Below, piece after piece: positions 8,802 to 18,307 of a stretch of 64,000 bases of DNA. The stretch covers positions 2,342,136 through 2,406,135 of the forward strand of contig JAWPMR010000001.1 of the NCBI GenBank assembly GCA_033344815.1, given 5' to 3'. Position 1 is the first letter of the stretch. The number at the start of each line of letters is the position of its first letter. This DNA is from Paracoccaceae bacterium. GTDB lineage: Bacteria; Pseudomonadota; Alphaproteobacteria; Rhodobacterales; Rhodobacteraceae. Made by a program: the position numbers and the translations under genes. The notes beneath the pieces were generated by a model that was given only the letters and a program-made list of their open reading frames with translations, did not search any database and was not told where the DNA came from.

Positions 8802-9815
8802 ATGACAACACACTCCCCCACTCGCGATATCACCGCATCTCCGGAATTCCGCCTGTTAGTCATTGCGGTGCTTGTCTTTGGCCTGATGTCTGTGCTGTCA
8901 CCGGACAGGTTTCTCTCGGCGCAAAACCTCACGTCGATGGCCTTTCAGTTCCCTGAATTCGCCATTCTTGCCTTGGCGATGACCATCACCATGATGACTG
9001 GCGGGATCGATCTGTCTGTTGTTGGCATAGCCAACCTGTCGGCGGTCGCCGCAGCACTCATCCTGACGCAGTTCTCCGACCCGTCGATGCCTGCCTCCCA
9101 ATCCGCAGCCTGGCTTGCCTTCGCCGTCACCGCCGCAATGTCCATTGGCGCCGTGGCTGGATTGCTAAACGGCGCGCTTGTGGCCTTCTTCGGCCTACCA
9201 CCCATTCTGGCCACGCTGGGCTCAGGGTTGGTGTTTACTGGATTTGCCATCGCGATGACCGGCGGCAGTGCGGTGATGGGCTTTCCAGACACCGTGGCCC
9301 TGATCGGAAACTCGCAGATATTTGGCGTTCCCGTGCCGTTGATCCTGTTTGCGGTCCTTGCCATCCTGCTGCACCTGATCCTGACACGCACGGCCTTTGG
9401 CTTGCGCGTTACCATGTACGGCGCAAACCCCGTCGCCGCGCTCTATGCCGCGATCGATATCAACCGCATGCTGCTCAAGGTTTACGTGATCTCGGGCATG
9501 TTTTCCTCCGTTGCAGGGCTGATCATCATGAGCCGTGCGAACTCTGCCAAGGCGGATTATGGCTCGTCCTATCTGCTCTTGGCCGTTTTGATAGCCGTGT
9601 TAGGGGGCGTAAATCCATACGGCGGATATGGCCGGGTGATCGGCGTTATCCTTGCCGTCCTATCGATGCAATTCCTGTCCAGCGGGTTGAACATGCTTCA
9701 GGTCTCAAACTTTGCGCGTGAATTGATCTGGGGCGTTTTGCTGATCCTCGTCATGGTCATGAACACCCACGCCGTCGCCGCCCTGCGCGAGAGTTTTGCC
9801 AAATCACCGAAATAA
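8802..9815 (+). CDS. Sugar ABC transporter permease (RbsC-like), second
   Basis: A 337-residue permease of the same family. Motifs are MTITMMTGGIDLSVVGIANL (residues about 58-77), FFGLPPILATLGSGLVFTGF, a coupling loop MYGANPVAALYAAIDINR and LIAVLGGVNPYGGYGRVIG near the C-terminus. It starts eight bases after the first permease ends, and is followed 30 bases later by the kinase gene. Separate ATPase and two distinct permease genes are common in AI-2/rhamnose-type importers, whereas ribose importers usually use one permease. Confidence 0.9.
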   Translation: MTTHSPTRDITASPEFRLLVIAVLVFGLMSVLSPDRFLSAQNLTSMAFQFPEFAILALAMTITMMTGGIDLSVVGIANLSAVAAALILTQFSDPSMPASQSAAWLAFAVTAAMSIGAVAGLLNGALVAFFGLPPILATLGSGLVFTGFAIAMTGGSAVMGFPDTVALIGNSQIFGVPVPLILFAVLAILLHLILTRTAFGLRVTMYGANPVAALYAAIDINRMLLKVYVISGMFSSVAGLIIMSRANSAKADYGSSYLLLAVLIAVLGGVNPYGGYGRVIGVILAVLSMQFLSSGLNMLQVSNFARELIWGVLLILVMVMNTHAVAALRESFAKSPK

Positions 9816-9845
9816 CGGGCCAGTCCCGACCGAGGGGAGAAGAAG

Positions 9846-10847
9846 ATGAAAAAGATACTCAACAAACCAGAAGATTACGTAGTTGAAATGCTGGCCGGCA
9901 TGACAGCCGCGCATCCTGAATATTACAAACTGCAGGGCGATAACGGCAAGGTCGTCGTGCGCGCCACGCCGGGAAAGAAGGGTAAGGTCGGCATCGTCAC
10001 CGGGGGTGGCTCGGGCCACCTGCCTGTCTTCACCGGGTATGTGGGCGAAGGGTTGCTGGACGCCTGTGCCATTGGAGATGTCTTTTCCTCACCTTCTGCC
10101 GAGCAGATGGCAGATGCGATCCGGGCGGCAGATACCGGCGCGGGTGTCCTGCGACTTTACGGAAACTACGGCGGCGACGTGATGAATTTCGACATGGCCG
10201 GAGAATTGGTGGAATTTGAGGATATCACCTGTTCCACCGTTTTGCTGGCAGATGACGTAGCTTCGGCGGCCCCGGAAGAAGCTGAAAAACGCCGGGGCGT
10301 GGCCGGTATGGTCTACGCATTCAAGATCGCCGGTGCCGCTGCCGAAGAAGGCCGTGACCTTGATGGCGTGACAGCCGTGGCGCAAAAAGCTGCGGACGCT
10401 TGTCGCTCCATCGGTGCTGCGTTGTCGCCTTGCACTGTGCCTCAGGCCGGAAAACCGACCTTCGAGATTGCCGATGATGAAATGGAAATGGGCATGGGGA
10501 TTCATGGGGAGCCCGGTGTCTGGCGCGGCAAGCTGCAAACGGCGGATCAGATCGCGGGTGAGATGATGGATCGTTTGTTGGCGGATATGCCCGTGGCCAG
10601 CGGTGATCGGGTTTCTGTCATGGTGAACTCGCTGGGAGCAACGCCGCCGGAAGAGCTTTATATTCTATATCGCACCGTGAAAGCCCGTTTGGAGGGCGCT
10701 GGTGCCACCATCGTCATGCCATTGGTTGGGCGTTATGCGACATCTATGGAGATGACAGGTGTATCTTTCACCCTGTGCAAATTGGACGCGGAATTGGAAG
10801 CCCTGCTGAACGCCCCCTGCGATTGCGCTTTCTGGAGCGTCAGATGA
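9846..10847 (+). CDS. dhaK: Dihydroxyacetone kinase-like subunit DhaK (DAK1 domain)
   Basis: A 333-residue DAK1-domain protein. IVTGGGSGHLPVFTGYVGEG near residues 50-70 and the GDVFSSPSA segment are family hallmarks. MGMGIHGEPGV contains His220, matching the histidine that forms a covalent hemiaminal with dihydroxyacetone in DhaK proteins. It is preceded by a strong ribosome site (GAGGGGAGAAG) and overlaps dhaL by ATGA. In PTS-type systems DhaK and DhaL work with DhaM, but no DhaM lies here. Family members also act on erythrulose and other short ketoses, and the operon's sugar importer suggests such a substrate. The symbol marks the fold; the substrate is not established. Confidence 0.87.
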   Translation: MKKILNKPEDYVVEMLAGMTAAHPEYYKLQGDNGKVVVRATPGKKGKVGIVTGGGSGHLPVFTGYVGEGLLDACAIGDVFSSPSAEQMADAIRAADTGAGVLRLYGNYGGDVMNFDMAGELVEFEDITCSTVLLADDVASAAPEEAEKRRGVAGMVYAFKIAGAAAEEGRDLDGVTAVAQKAADACRSIGAALSPCTVPQAGKPTFEIADDEMEMGMGIHGEPGVWRGKLQTADQIAGEMMDRLLADMPVASGDRVSVMVNSLGATPPEELYILYRTVKARLEGAGATIVMPLVGRYATSMEMTGVSFTLCKLDAELEALLNAPCDCAFWSVR

Positions 10848-11443
10848 CCATCACGCGGGACATGTTACTTGGCGCAATAGACCGTATCACTGAGGCGATG
10901 GAGCGGGATTTTGATATGCTCAACGCGGCGGATGGGGCGCTTGGGGATGGTGATTTGGGCGTGACCATGGCCCGCGGCATGCGCGCCATCACCGAGATGA
11001 AAGACGACCTGCCCGACGACATCGGCATGGCGCTGTTTCAATGCGCGCAGGCCTTTACCAAATCGTCCGGGTCGTCTTATGGCACGCTGATGGCCACCGG
11101 CCTGATGAGCGCGGCCAAAACCCTGCGTGGATCGCACACCATCGATCCCGCCGGCATCCCGGATCTGGTCGCTGGTGCGCGTGACAAGATGCAGGAGCGC
11201 GGCAAGGCGGAACTGGGCGGTAAAACCGTCCTGGACAGCCTTGATTACGTCGCAAGAGCTACGGCAGAAGAGGGTGACAAAGCACAAGCGGCAGCAGAAG
11301 CCGTCGATAAAGCCCTTGAGGATTTCCGCGACAAACCCGCCACTATTGGGCGCGCGCGCATTTTTGGCGACAAGAGCATCGGTATGGACGATCCCGGGAT
11401 GCTGGCCATGCAGTCCATCGTGAAGGCTGCGACCGGGCAGTAG
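10844..11443 (+). CDS. dhaL: Dihydroxyacetone kinase-like subunit DhaL (DAK2 domain)
   Basis: A 199-residue DAK2 protein that supplies the nucleotide-binding part of the kinase. LNAADGALGDGDLGVTMARG (residues about 26-45) contains the Asp residues that hold Mg-ADP or Mg-ATP in this family, and SGSSYGTLMATGLM and GGKTVLDSLDYV are typical helices. The ATG at 10844 overlaps the dhaK stop. An upstream in-frame ATG at 10775 would lie inside dhaK and has no ribosome site. Without DhaM, either the pair uses ATP directly, as known for some split DHA/erythrulose kinases, or a phosphodonor is encoded elsewhere. It ends the operon, facing the aldo/keto reductase gene 70 bases away. Confidence 0.87.
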   Translation: MTITRDMLLGAIDRITEAMERDFDMLNAADGALGDGDLGVTMARGMRAITEMKDDLPDDIGMALFQCAQAFTKSSGSSYGTLMATGLMSAAKTLRGSHTIDPAGIPDLVAGARDKMQERGKAELGGKTVLDSLDYVARATAEEGDKAQAAAEAVDKALEDFRDKPATIGRARIFGDKSIGMDDPGMLAMQSIVKAATGQ

Positions 11444-11513
11444 ATCCAAGGCAACATGCTCAAGTTAGAATACGATTTGCCAGAGAAACCGGCCTCAAAA
11501 TGGGCGCCGCGCC

Positions 11514-12593
11514 CTAAACCAGCGGGTCTTCTCCGCCGTAATGCCGATCCGGGTAGTCCGCATGCAAGGCCTGATCCGCGTCGCCGAAACGGGGCCGGGC
11601 AAAGTTGTGCTGGTGCCAGTACGGATAGATCAGTGGCAGGCGACTGACATCGTTGAGACGCGTCAAATCATCTTCTGACAGTGTCACATCAACCGCGCGG
11701 AAGTTGCGCTCAAATTGATCAGCGGTGCGCCCGCCCACCACCAGTGATGCCACCGCAGGACGGGTCAAAAGCCATGCAAGGGCAATTTGTGCGGCCTCGA
11801 CGTTATGCGCCTCACCGATCTCAACCAGCGTGTCGACGATGTTCCAAAGACGCTCTGTGTCGCGGATCGGCGGCTCGTTCCAGCCCTCAGACTGGCGCGA
11901 TCCTTCGGCGGGCCCTGTACCGCGCCGATGTTTCCCCGACAGCAACCCGGCGGCCAGCGGCGACCAGATCAGCACGCCAAGCCCCTGATCAACAGACAGG
12001 GGCAAGAGCTCGTACTCCGCCTCTCGTGCTTCGATTGTGTAGTGAATTTGCTGCGTGGCGAAACGACTGGAATGGCGCGGCGCGGCGGCCAGGGATTTCA
12101 TCACATGCCACGCCGAATAGTTTGAACAGCCCGCGTAACGAATTTTGCCCTGCTGGATCAGTGTGTCCAACGCTTCCATCTTTTCCTCAACAGGCGTCAG
12201 CCCGTCCCATTCATGCATGTAGTAGATGTCGATATGATCTGTACGCAGCCGCTTGAGCGAACGTTCACATTCCCGGATTAAGTGCCAGCGCGACACGCCC
12301 TCATCATTGGGGCCATCCCCAATCGGCATCCGCGCTTTGGAGGTGACGAGAACATCATTGTATCTCCCTTCCAGCACTTCGCCCAAGATCTCCTCGGAGA
12401 GCCCCGTGGAATACATATTCGCCGTATCAAACAGATTAACGCCATGATCGATGCACGTGTCTACAAGCACGCGGGCATCGCTCACGCCCTGACTTGCTGT
12501 GCGCCCGAAATCGCCGCGCCCGCCAAAAGTGAACGTTCCCATGGTGATGGCCGATACCTTCAACCCGGTCCGTCCCAATGTACGATACTTCAT
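11514..12593 (-). CDS. Aldo/keto reductase
   Basis: A 359-residue (alpha/beta)8 oxidoreductase. The catalytic tetrad is visible: Asp and Tyr in LFDTANMYSTGLSEE (residues about 54-68), Lys in VLVTSKARM, and His in IYYMHEWDG. IRYAGCSNYSAWH and the C-terminal VVGGRTADQFERN form the NADPH site. It is last in the leftward run of mtnK, mtnA, SorC regulator and class II aldolase, 16 bases after the aldolase. If that cluster cleaves a 1-phosphoketose to DHAP and an aldehyde, this enzyme is a natural candidate to reduce the aldehyde, but that role is inference. It faces the dhaL end. Confidence 0.88.
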   Translation of the reverse strand: MKYRTLGRTGLKVSAITMGTFTFGGRGDFGRTASQGVSDARVLVDTCIDHGVNLFDTANMYSTGLSEEILGEVLEGRYNDVLVTSKARMPIGDGPNDEGVSRWHLIRECERSLKRLRTDHIDIYYMHEWDGLTPVEEKMEALDTLIQQGKIRYAGCSNYSAWHVMKSLAAAPRHSSRFATQQIHYTIEAREAEYELLPLSVDQGLGVLIWSPLAAGLLSGKHRRGTGPAEGSRQSEGWNEPPIRDTERLWNIVDTLVEIGEAHNVEAAQIALAWLLTRPAVASLVVGGRTADQFERNFRAVDVTLSEDDLTRLNDVSRLPLIYPYWHQHNFARPRFGDADQALHADYPDRHYGGEDPLV

Positions 12594-12609
12594 GATGTCT
12601 CCCCTCGCT

Positions 12610-13284
12610 TTATGTGTCCTCAGCCGCCCGCGGTCCGTAGTCCTGAAAGGCGACCATCACCTCGGCAATCTCAGCGTCCGACAGAATGAAAGCCTCGCCG
12701 CCGATGCTGCTGAACAGATACGTGCGCGCCAACGTTTCAAGTTCTTCCAAACGCCAGAAGGCCTTGTCGATGGTCTCGCCCAGAACCGTCGCCCCGTGAT
12801 TGGCCATCAGACAGCCATGCCTGTCTGCCATGATTTGCGCCATATTGGCACAAAGTTCCGGACTGCCAAACAGCGCGTAATCCGCAATCGGCACATCGTT
12901 CCCGCCAAAGGCCGCGATCATATAATGGCATGCCGGGATTGATCGACGTTGCACGGCAAGGACACTGCAATAAGGCGGATGTGCGTGCAGAACCACAGGC
13001 ATGTCAGGGCGCGCCTGATGCATACCCTGGTGGAACGGCCATTCAGAGGACGGTTTCGGGCCATTGCTATCAGGCAAACCTGTCATCGGGATCGTGACCA
13101 TCAAATCTGGGGTCAGCTCCTCATAAGGCACTCCTGATGGTGTAATCAGAATGCCACTGTCTATCCGGGCGGAGATGTTGCCTGATGTGCCTTGGTTCAG
13201 GTGCCTTTCGTTCATCCGAAGGCAGGCGTCAATCAGGGCTTGCCGTGTGGAGGTCGTATCAGAAAGCGGATGCACAGGCGTCAT
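12610..13284 (-). CDS. Class II aldolase (FucA-type; candidate 5-deoxyribulose/methylthioribulose-1-P aldolase)
   Basis: A 224-residue zinc aldolase. GTSGNISAR (residues about 33-41) binds phosphate, SSEWPFHQGMH holds the catalytic Glu, LHAHPPYCSVLAVQ gives two zinc His residues and MANHGATVLG the third. The stretch RSIPACHYMIAAFGGNDVP closely follows L-fuculose-1-phosphate aldolase and not the MtnB dehydratase pattern. Beside mtnA and mtnK, the best fit is an Ald2/DrdA-type aldolase that splits 5-methylthioribulose-1-phosphate or 5-deoxyribulose-1-phosphate to DHAP plus an aldehyde. The gene overlaps the SorC regulator by four bases. Family and metal site are clear; the substrate is inferred from neighbours. 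Confidence 0.85.
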   Translation of the reverse strand: MTPVHPLSDTTSTRQALIDACLRMNERHLNQGTSGNISARIDSGILITPSGVPYEELTPDLMVTIPMTGLPDSNGPKPSSEWPFHQGMHQARPDMPVVLHAHPPYCSVLAVQRRSIPACHYMIAAFGGNDVPIADYALFGSPELCANMAQIMADRHGCLMANHGATVLGETIDKAFWRLEELETLARTYLFSSIGGEAFILSDAEIAEVMVAFQDYGPRAAEDT

Positions 13285-14318
13285 GATGTCATCTCCAACA
13301 ATTCTTCTGCTACACTCGTGCTGGTCGCAAGATGCGTCACGAACCCACCTTTTATGGCTGCTCGCGCGGGTCCTGCCCTGCCTGGCCCGGCGGCAACCAA
13401 AAGCGCCATGTCTTTGCCCCTCATCTGGTCCAGTGAAACGCCAATCATCCGCTTTTCAACATCCGCGATCATGGGTTGGCCCTCTGCGTCAATCAATCGG
13501 CCACAAATCACCCCCGCTGCACCCTTATCACGGTAATCGGCAATGCCCTCGGCGCTAAGGATGCCGCTGCGCACGACATGCGCGTCCGCATCACAGGTCC
13601 CGCACGCCAGTACTGTCTTGTTACAGGTCGCCAATGCCCCAAGTTGATCCCGCACAACCGGTTCATCGCAGAGCGCGTCGCGCAGGCCTTTGTTGGACAG
13701 CACAAGTGGCACATGCAGGTTGATGCACTGTCCGCCCAGACGTTGCGCCAGCATCGACGTGCAGGCTTCAGCTTCAAAACCAAGTGCTGCCGGGCGCGAG
13801 CCCAAAAGCTGGATCACGGTGAGATCCGGCACCGGCGTATAGGGAACTTGCTGCGCCATCTGATAGACGGTTGCGCCCCAGGACACGCCCAGACTGTCAC
13901 CGGGCTCCAACAGCCGGGGCAACCAATCCGCAGCAGCCCGCGTGACCCGCGCAACACTTGCCCCGGCCCCGTCCTGATCAACGGGCCCTTCTGGCACCAC
14001 CAATGCCTCAGACAGCCCGTATTTAGCGCAAAGTTGCGCTGCCAGGCGATGGCCACAAAACACATCACTGTCCAGATGCACCCGCACCCAGTCCCGCGCA
14101 CGCACCTCGTTGAGGTAGTTCACCACAGACGCGCGGCTGATCCGCATACGCGCCGCAATCTCGTTCTGATTCAAACCATCATGATAATAGAGCCACGCAG
14201 CCTCGACATAGAGCGCGTCATCGCGCGGAGGAAACCGCGCCAGATCAGGCGCGGCACTTTTCGCCTTGCCGATGGGCCCTGCCGAAAGAGGCACGGCCTT
14301 ACTCTGCCGCTTTGGCAA
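13281..14318 (-). CDS. SorC/DeoR-type sugar-responsive regulator (second)
   Basis: A 345-residue regulator with the same build as the one at 4036-5010: a helix-turn-helix around [19 protein letters not shown] and [14 protein letters not shown] (residues about 39-72), then a SorC ligand domain with [31 protein letters not shown] and a C-terminal [20 protein letters not shown]. It lies inside the leftward operon between mtnA and the aldolase, so it probably controls its own operon and the divergent ABC genes through the palindrome at 16721-16745, with a phosphorylated intermediate as effector. The start is uncertain: a TTG at 14318 overlaps mtnA, and a GTG at 14294 lies just past the mtnA stop. 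Confidence 0.85.
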   Translation of the reverse strand: MPKRQSKAVPLSAGPIGKAKSAAPDLARFPPRDDALYVEAAWLYYHDGLNQNEIAARMRISRASVVNYLNEVRARDWVRVHLDSDVFCGHRLAAQLCAKYGLSEALVVPEGPVDQDGAGASVARVTRAAADWLPRLLEPGDSLGVSWGATVYQMAQQVPYTPVPDLTVIQLLGSRPAALGFEAEACTSMLAQRLGGQCINLHVPLVLSNKGLRDALCDEPVVRDQLGALATCNKTVLACGTCDADAHVVRSGILSAEGIADYRDKGAAGVICGRLIDAEGQPMIADVEKRMIGVSLDQMRGKDMALLVAAGPGRAGPARAAIKGGFVTHLATSTSVAEELLEMTS

Positions 14319-15402
14319 AGTCCGGGAACAGGTCGGACAATCCGGCCTCAGAGGCCTCGCAGACGCCGCGTTCGGTGATCAGGCCCGTGACCAATCGATT
14401 TGGTGTGACATCAAAGGCCGGATTGCCCCCTGATGTCCCTGTGGGTGTGACCTGAACTGTGCCAAGGCCGCCCTCCTCGATCAGACCCTGCACATGTGTG
14501 ACCTCTTGCACGTCGCGCTCCTCGATGGGGATCTCGGCCACACCATCGCTTACCGTCCAATCGATGGTGGGCGAAGGCAATGCAACGTAAAATGGCACGC
14601 CGTTATCACGTGCCGCCAGTGCCTTGAGATAAGTGCCGATCTTGTTGCACACGTCGCCGCGCCGGGTTGTGCGGTCGGTTCCCGTGATCACCATATCGAC
14701 CATGCCGTGCTGCATGAGATGTCCGCCCGCGTTATCGGTGATATAAGTGTGTGGCACGCCGTGCTTGCCGAGTTCCCAAGCGGTCAACGCGCCTTGATTA
14801 CGCGGGCGGGTTTCGTCAACCCACACATGCAAGGGAACACCTGCGTCCTGGGCATGATACATCGGGCTGGTGGCAGTGCCCCAATCTACCGTCGCAAGCC
14901 ATCCAGCGTTGCAATGTGTCAGCAAACGCACTGGTTCGCCCGCCGGTTTGCGCGCAGCGATCTCGCGGATAAGGGCCAGACCATTCTCCCCGATCTGGCG
15001 GTTGATCTCGACATCCTCATCGGCAATCTCATGTGCCAGTGTCAAGGCAGCGGCGGCGCGGTCCGCCTCGGGCAAAGGCCGCAATGCTGCGCGACAGCGA
15101 TCCAATGCCCACCGCAAGTTAATCGCAGTCGGGCGGGTTTTTTCCAGAAACGTCCAGGCCGCATCCATATTCGCATCCGATGGGTCTTCGGCCATCGCCA
15201 GCGCCATACCATAGGCCGCTGTGGCCCCGATAAGCGGCGCGCCCCGCACCCGCATCTGATAGATAGCATCGGCAAAATCCTGCATCGTAGCCACGGGGAT
15301 GACGCGAAACTCATGCGGCAACCAGCGTTGGTCAATGATTTCGAGAACTTTGTTTTCGCTGTTCCACCACAAGGACCGGTAATGTGTGCCGTCGATCTTC
15401 AT
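14299..15402 (-). CDS. mtnA: S-methyl-5-thioribose-1-phosphate isomerase (or 5-deoxyribose-1-P isomerase)
   Basis: A 367-residue eIF2B-like isomerase that converts methylthioribose-1-phosphate to the ribulose form. [19 protein letters not shown] lies near residues 49-67, [18 protein letters not shown] holds the catalytic Cys, and [20 protein letters not shown] holds the catalytic Asp. Length and motifs fit MtnA. The same family includes DrdI of 5-deoxyribose disposal, so the natural substrate may carry a 5-methylthio or a 5-deoxy group. It overlaps mtnK by four bases (ATGA) and runs slightly into the SorC gene. No dehydratase, enolase or dioxygenase genes of the full methionine salvage route are nearby, which favours the aldolase route. 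Confidence 0.9.
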   Translation of the reverse strand: MKIDGTHYRSLWWNSENKVLEIIDQRWLPHEFRVIPVATMQDFADAIYQMRVRGAPLIGATAAYGMALAMAEDPSDANMDAAWTFLEKTRPTAINLRWALDRCRAALRPLPEADRAAAALTLAHEIADEDVEINRQIGENGLALIREIAARKPAGEPVRLLTHCNAGWLATVDWGTATSPMYHAQDAGVPLHVWVDETRPRNQGALTAWELGKHGVPHTYITDNAGGHLMQHGMVDMVITGTDRTTRRGDVCNKIGTYLKALAARDNGVPFYVALPSPTIDWTVSDGVAEIPIEERDVQEVTHVQGLIEEGGLGTVQVTPTGTSGGNPAFDVTPNRLVTGLITERGVCEASEAGLSDLFPDFAKAAE

Positions 15403-16658
15403 AGGAAGTCCTTTCCGTTAAAGTTCCGCGCCAGGGTGCAAACCGATTGCGCATTCGCCAGCGTATCTGCCGCATGGATCAATTCCGCCCCCATGCACAG
15501 ATTGCGCGCTTCAAGCTGGGCTCGCACCGCCACATCGGCAATTTCCTCGAAATCAGCATTATGCGCCAAGGACAGACACCGTCGGTGCATCTCAATCCCG
15601 CAGACCGCCCATGCATCGCACCATATCCCCGCCAGCACCGCATCACAGGCCGCGCCGCTGTCGTGTCCCTGATCTTCAAACAGAGAGGCAGGGTAAAGGA
15701 TGCCCGTCCGCTCAGTTGCCCACAGATGACGAAATTCTTCGTCAAAGATGCGACAGGTGTCCGCAATCACCCCTAAAATCCATTCCTGATACTCGGAAAG
15801 GTCCGAGCTGCGGTGCGCAGGCTGGCTGAAATAGGCCATCAGAAAATTCGCGCATAGCATGCCGATATCGAACCCCATCGGGCCATATTGAACGAACTCA
15901 GGATCAATCACCCTGCTATCGCTGTCCGTTGACATGATGGAGCCGGAATGCAAATCGCCATGCACCATCGTTTCTGTGTTTGAAACGAACCGCTGCAATG
16001 CTTGCTGCGCCTTGACCTTGAGCCCGGTATCACTGCGCAGTTTCGTGATGATGGGCTCCAGACCTTCGGTGTGGCTGTTCATCTCAGCATCATGATACGG
16101 GTCGGTGAATACCAAGGATTCGGTAATGGCCGGAATTTCCACATTGCCGGCAAAGAGCGCCACGTCCGCTTTTTTGGCGGGACTCTGCATCGAGAGCTCG
16201 GAGCCGCGAAAGGCTGTCCTTGCGCAATACCGGCCCAGAAAATCTGCAAGACCCGCCACTTTTTCCCCGGCAATCAGCTTGCGACGCAGGATTACATGCG
16301 GCGCGAGAAATTCCATGATGATCATCGCCTGTGCTTCATCGAAATGGAATATGACCGGCACAGCGCCCGGATCGCGGGCAGCCTGACGGGTCAGCGCATG
16401 ATATTCATAAAATGCTCGATAGAGCGGCAAGGGCCAGCTGTCGCCGACAAGGCGCACGTAAGGTAAAGCTTGCTTTACAATTGCCCTGCCGCTGGGGCCA
16501 CTGACGATAAAGACGAGGTTAAGATTGCCGTCCCCGACCTCATTGACCTGCCAGGTCGCCGCGTCTTGTCCAACGTGTTGCGTCAAGGCGTCGAGGTCTT
16601 TCAGGCGCTCTGACAATGTATCAACGGTTAAGGCCTCATACACCGTATCTGCGGTCAT
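15399..16658 (-). CDS. mtnK: S-methyl-5-thioribose kinase
   Basis: A 419-residue protein-kinase-like small-molecule kinase. [13 protein letters not shown] with the following [13 protein letters not shown] (N-lobe, residues about 40-70), the catalytic [12 protein letters not shown], and [17 protein letters not shown] (the metal-binding DPE that replaces DFG) are diagnostic of MtnK. It phosphorylates C1 of methylthioribose. The start at 16658 is chosen because GGGAGG lies eight bases upstream; an upstream in-frame start at 16688 lacks such a site. It is the first gene of the leftward operon and is divergent from the ABC importer. A kinase rather than the MtnP phosphorylase indicates that free pentose sugar, possibly imported, is the input. 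Confidence 0.9.
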   Translation of the reverse strand: MTADTVYEALTVDTLSERLKDLDALTQHVGQDAATWQVNEVGDGNLNLVFIVSGPSGRAIVKQALPYVRLVGDSWPLPLYRAFYEYHALTRQAARDPGAVPVIFHFDEAQAMIIMEFLAPHVILRRKLIAGEKVAGLADFLGRYCARTAFRGSELSMQSPAKKADVALFAGNVEIPAITESLVFTDPYHDAEMNSHTEGLEPIITKLRSDTGLKVKAQQALQRFVSNTETMVHGDLHSGSIMSTDSDSRVIDPEFVQYGPMGFDIGMLCANFLMAYFSQPAHRSSDLSEYQEWILGVIADTCRIFDEEFRHLWATERTGILYPASLFEDQGHDSGAACDAVLAGIWCDAWAVCGIEMHRRCLSLAHNADFEEIADVAVRAQLEARNLCMGAELIHAADTLANAQSVCTLARNFNGKDFL

Positions 16659-16720
16659 CGCTGGCCTCCCTCTCTCGCTCCAACGCACCTTACCTTCAAT
16701 TACATACCGGCGGATTTATA

Positions 16721-16745
16721 CTTATGTCAAATCATTTGACAAAAG
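16721..16745. promoter_or_regulatory. Palindromic operator between mtnK and the second sugar ABC operon
   Basis: TGTCAAAT (16725-16732), one central C, and ATTTGACA (16734-16741) form a perfect 17-bp palindrome. With CTT and AAG at the outer ends the symmetry reaches 25 bp with one mismatched pair. It sits in the 131-bp gap between divergent operons, so one repressor dimer or tetramer could control both; the SorC protein at 13281-14318 is the obvious candidate. Confidence 0.7.
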
Positions 16746-16789
16746 TATTTCACCCCGCCTATCGTCGGGCCACCAAGGGGAGGATGTGA

Positions 16790-18307
16790 GTGGTCGATGA
16801 CGCGCTCCAAGTGAATGGTTTGCAGAAATCGTTCGGGAAAAATCATGTGTTGCGCGGCATTGACCTGACCCTGTCACCAGGGTCTGTGACGGTCCTTATG
16901 GGGGCAAATGGCGCCGGGAAATCCACTTTGGTCAAGGTCATCTGCGGCCATTATCGCGCCGATGGTGGAACCGTGACATTGACCGGGTCCCCATTTGATC
17001 CCATCGATGAGGCAGACGCGATCCGCAAAGGCGTGGTGACCGTGCATCAATCTATTGATGACGGTGTCATTCCTGACTTGGATGTGGCCAATAACCTGAT
17101 GCTAGATCGCCTTGTCGAGCGTGACCATGGCATTTTTGTGCGCGAACGCCATCTGCGGGCCGAGGCCTCCAAGGTAGCCGCATCTATGGGCATCCATGTG
17201 GATCTGCGAGCACGGGTATCGGATTTGTCCGTCGCCGACCGTCAGATGATCGCAATCGCCCGCGCCATGGCACGCGCGCCAAAAGTACTGATCTTGGATG
17301 AACCGACGTCATCGCTTTCGGCCTCCGAGGCAGAACGCTTGTTTGACCTGATTGGACGTCTGCGCGCGCAAGGTGTGGCGATCCTTTACATTTCTCACCG
17401 CATGTCAGATATCCGGCGCATCGCTGACCGTATTGTGGTGATGCGGGACGGCGCGATTTCGGGCCTGTTCGACACAGAACCCTTAGATTATGCCGCCGCC
17501 GTCACGGCCATGCTGGGCCACCGCATGACCGATGTAGACGTCACCGTGCAAAGCGGGACGTCTCCGGTTTTAGAACTGTCCGATCTGCGCCTCTTTGCAG
17601 ATGCCACGCCTTTCGATCTGACAGTGCATGACGGTGAAGTGATCGCACTTGTGGGTCTCTTAGGGAGCGGTAAAAGCCGGCTGGCCGATGTCCTCTTTGG
17701 CATCGCAAAAACCGCAGATGGTCATATTCGCATCAATGGAGACGACTACGCGCCCCGTTCGGTCAAAGAAGCGGTTGCAAAAGGCGTGTTCATGTCGCCC
17801 AAGGACCGGAGCACCAACGCGGTGATCCAGGCATTTGACATCGCCGACAACATGACTCTGCCCTTCCTTCAGGGCCTAAGTGCCGGACCATTCCTCAAAT
17901 CGCGACAACAGCGCAAACGCACCGGCGACATGGTGGATCAGCTTGGTATCGTCTGCCAGTCAACGGGCGATGGTATCGGGACCCTATCGGGAGGCAACCA
18001 ACAAAAGGTCATGATTGCGCGCTGGCTGCTCGAGCCATCGAAGGTCCTGTTGCTGGATGAACCGTTTCAGGGCGTGGACATCGGCGCGCGACGCGATATC
18101 GGAAAACACATCCGCGCCACCGCACAGGGACGCGCCACCCTCGTGTTCCTTGCGGAAATAGACGAAGCCCTCGAAATCGCAGACCGCATTTTCGTGATGA
18201 ATGAAGGCACAATTGTTGGCGAACACATCAATCAGAAAGTCGATCTCGCTGCATTGGTCGCAGACGTGACCGGGACCAGATCGACCGCATCAGGCACATC
18301 CCCATGA
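16790..18307 (+). CDS. Sugar ABC transporter ATP-binding protein (tandem NBDs), second system
   Basis: A 505-residue RbsA-type ATPase. NBD1 has Walker A MGANGAGKSTLVK (residues about 38-50), LSVADRQMIAIARAMA and Walker B VLILDEPTSSLS. NBD2 has GLLGSGKSRLADVLFG, a full LSGGNQQKVMIARWLL and Walker B VLLLDEPFQGVDIG, so unlike the first importer both Walker B motifs are intact. The GTG at 16790 is preceded by AAGGGGAGG. It opens the rightward operon with one permease and a binding protein, divergent from mtnK. Its probable job is to power uptake of the pentose used by MtnK and MtnA. Confidence 0.9.
   Translation: MVDDALQVNGLQKSFGKNHVLRGIDLTLSPGSVTVLMGANGAGKSTLVKVICGHYRADGGTVTLTGSPFDPIDEADAIRKGVVTVHQSIDDGVIPDLDVANNLMLDRLVERDHGIFVRERHLRAEASKVAASMGIHVDLRARVSDLSVADRQMIAIARAMARAPKVLILDEPTSSLSASEAERLFDLIGRLRAQGVAILYISHRMSDIRRIADRIVVMRDGAISGLFDTEPLDYAAAVTAMLGHRMTDVDVTVQSGTSPVLELSDLRLFADATPFDLTVHDGEVIALVGLLGSGKSRLADVLFGIAKTADGHIRINGDDYAPRSVKEAVAKGVFMSPKDRSTNAVIQAFDIADNMTLPFLQGLSAGPFLKSRQQRKRTGDMVDQLGIVCQSTGDGIGTLSGGNQQKVMIARWLLEPSKVLLLDEPFQGVDIGARRDIGKHIRATAQGRATLVFLAEIDEALEIADRIFVMNEGTIVGEHINQKVDLAALVADVTGTRSTASGTSP

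Noticed and set aside
12610-13284. Methylthioribulose-1-phosphate dehydratase (MtnB)
   Set aside because: MtnB belongs to the same superfamily and would fit next to mtnA, but the RSIPACHYMIAAFGGN stretch and zinc-site context match FucA-type aldolases, and mtnC/mtnD are absent.
14494-15672. A 392-codon rightward open frame
   Set aside because: Antisense to mtnA and mtnK, low-complexity composition, no domain; the leftward genes have clear catalytic motifs.
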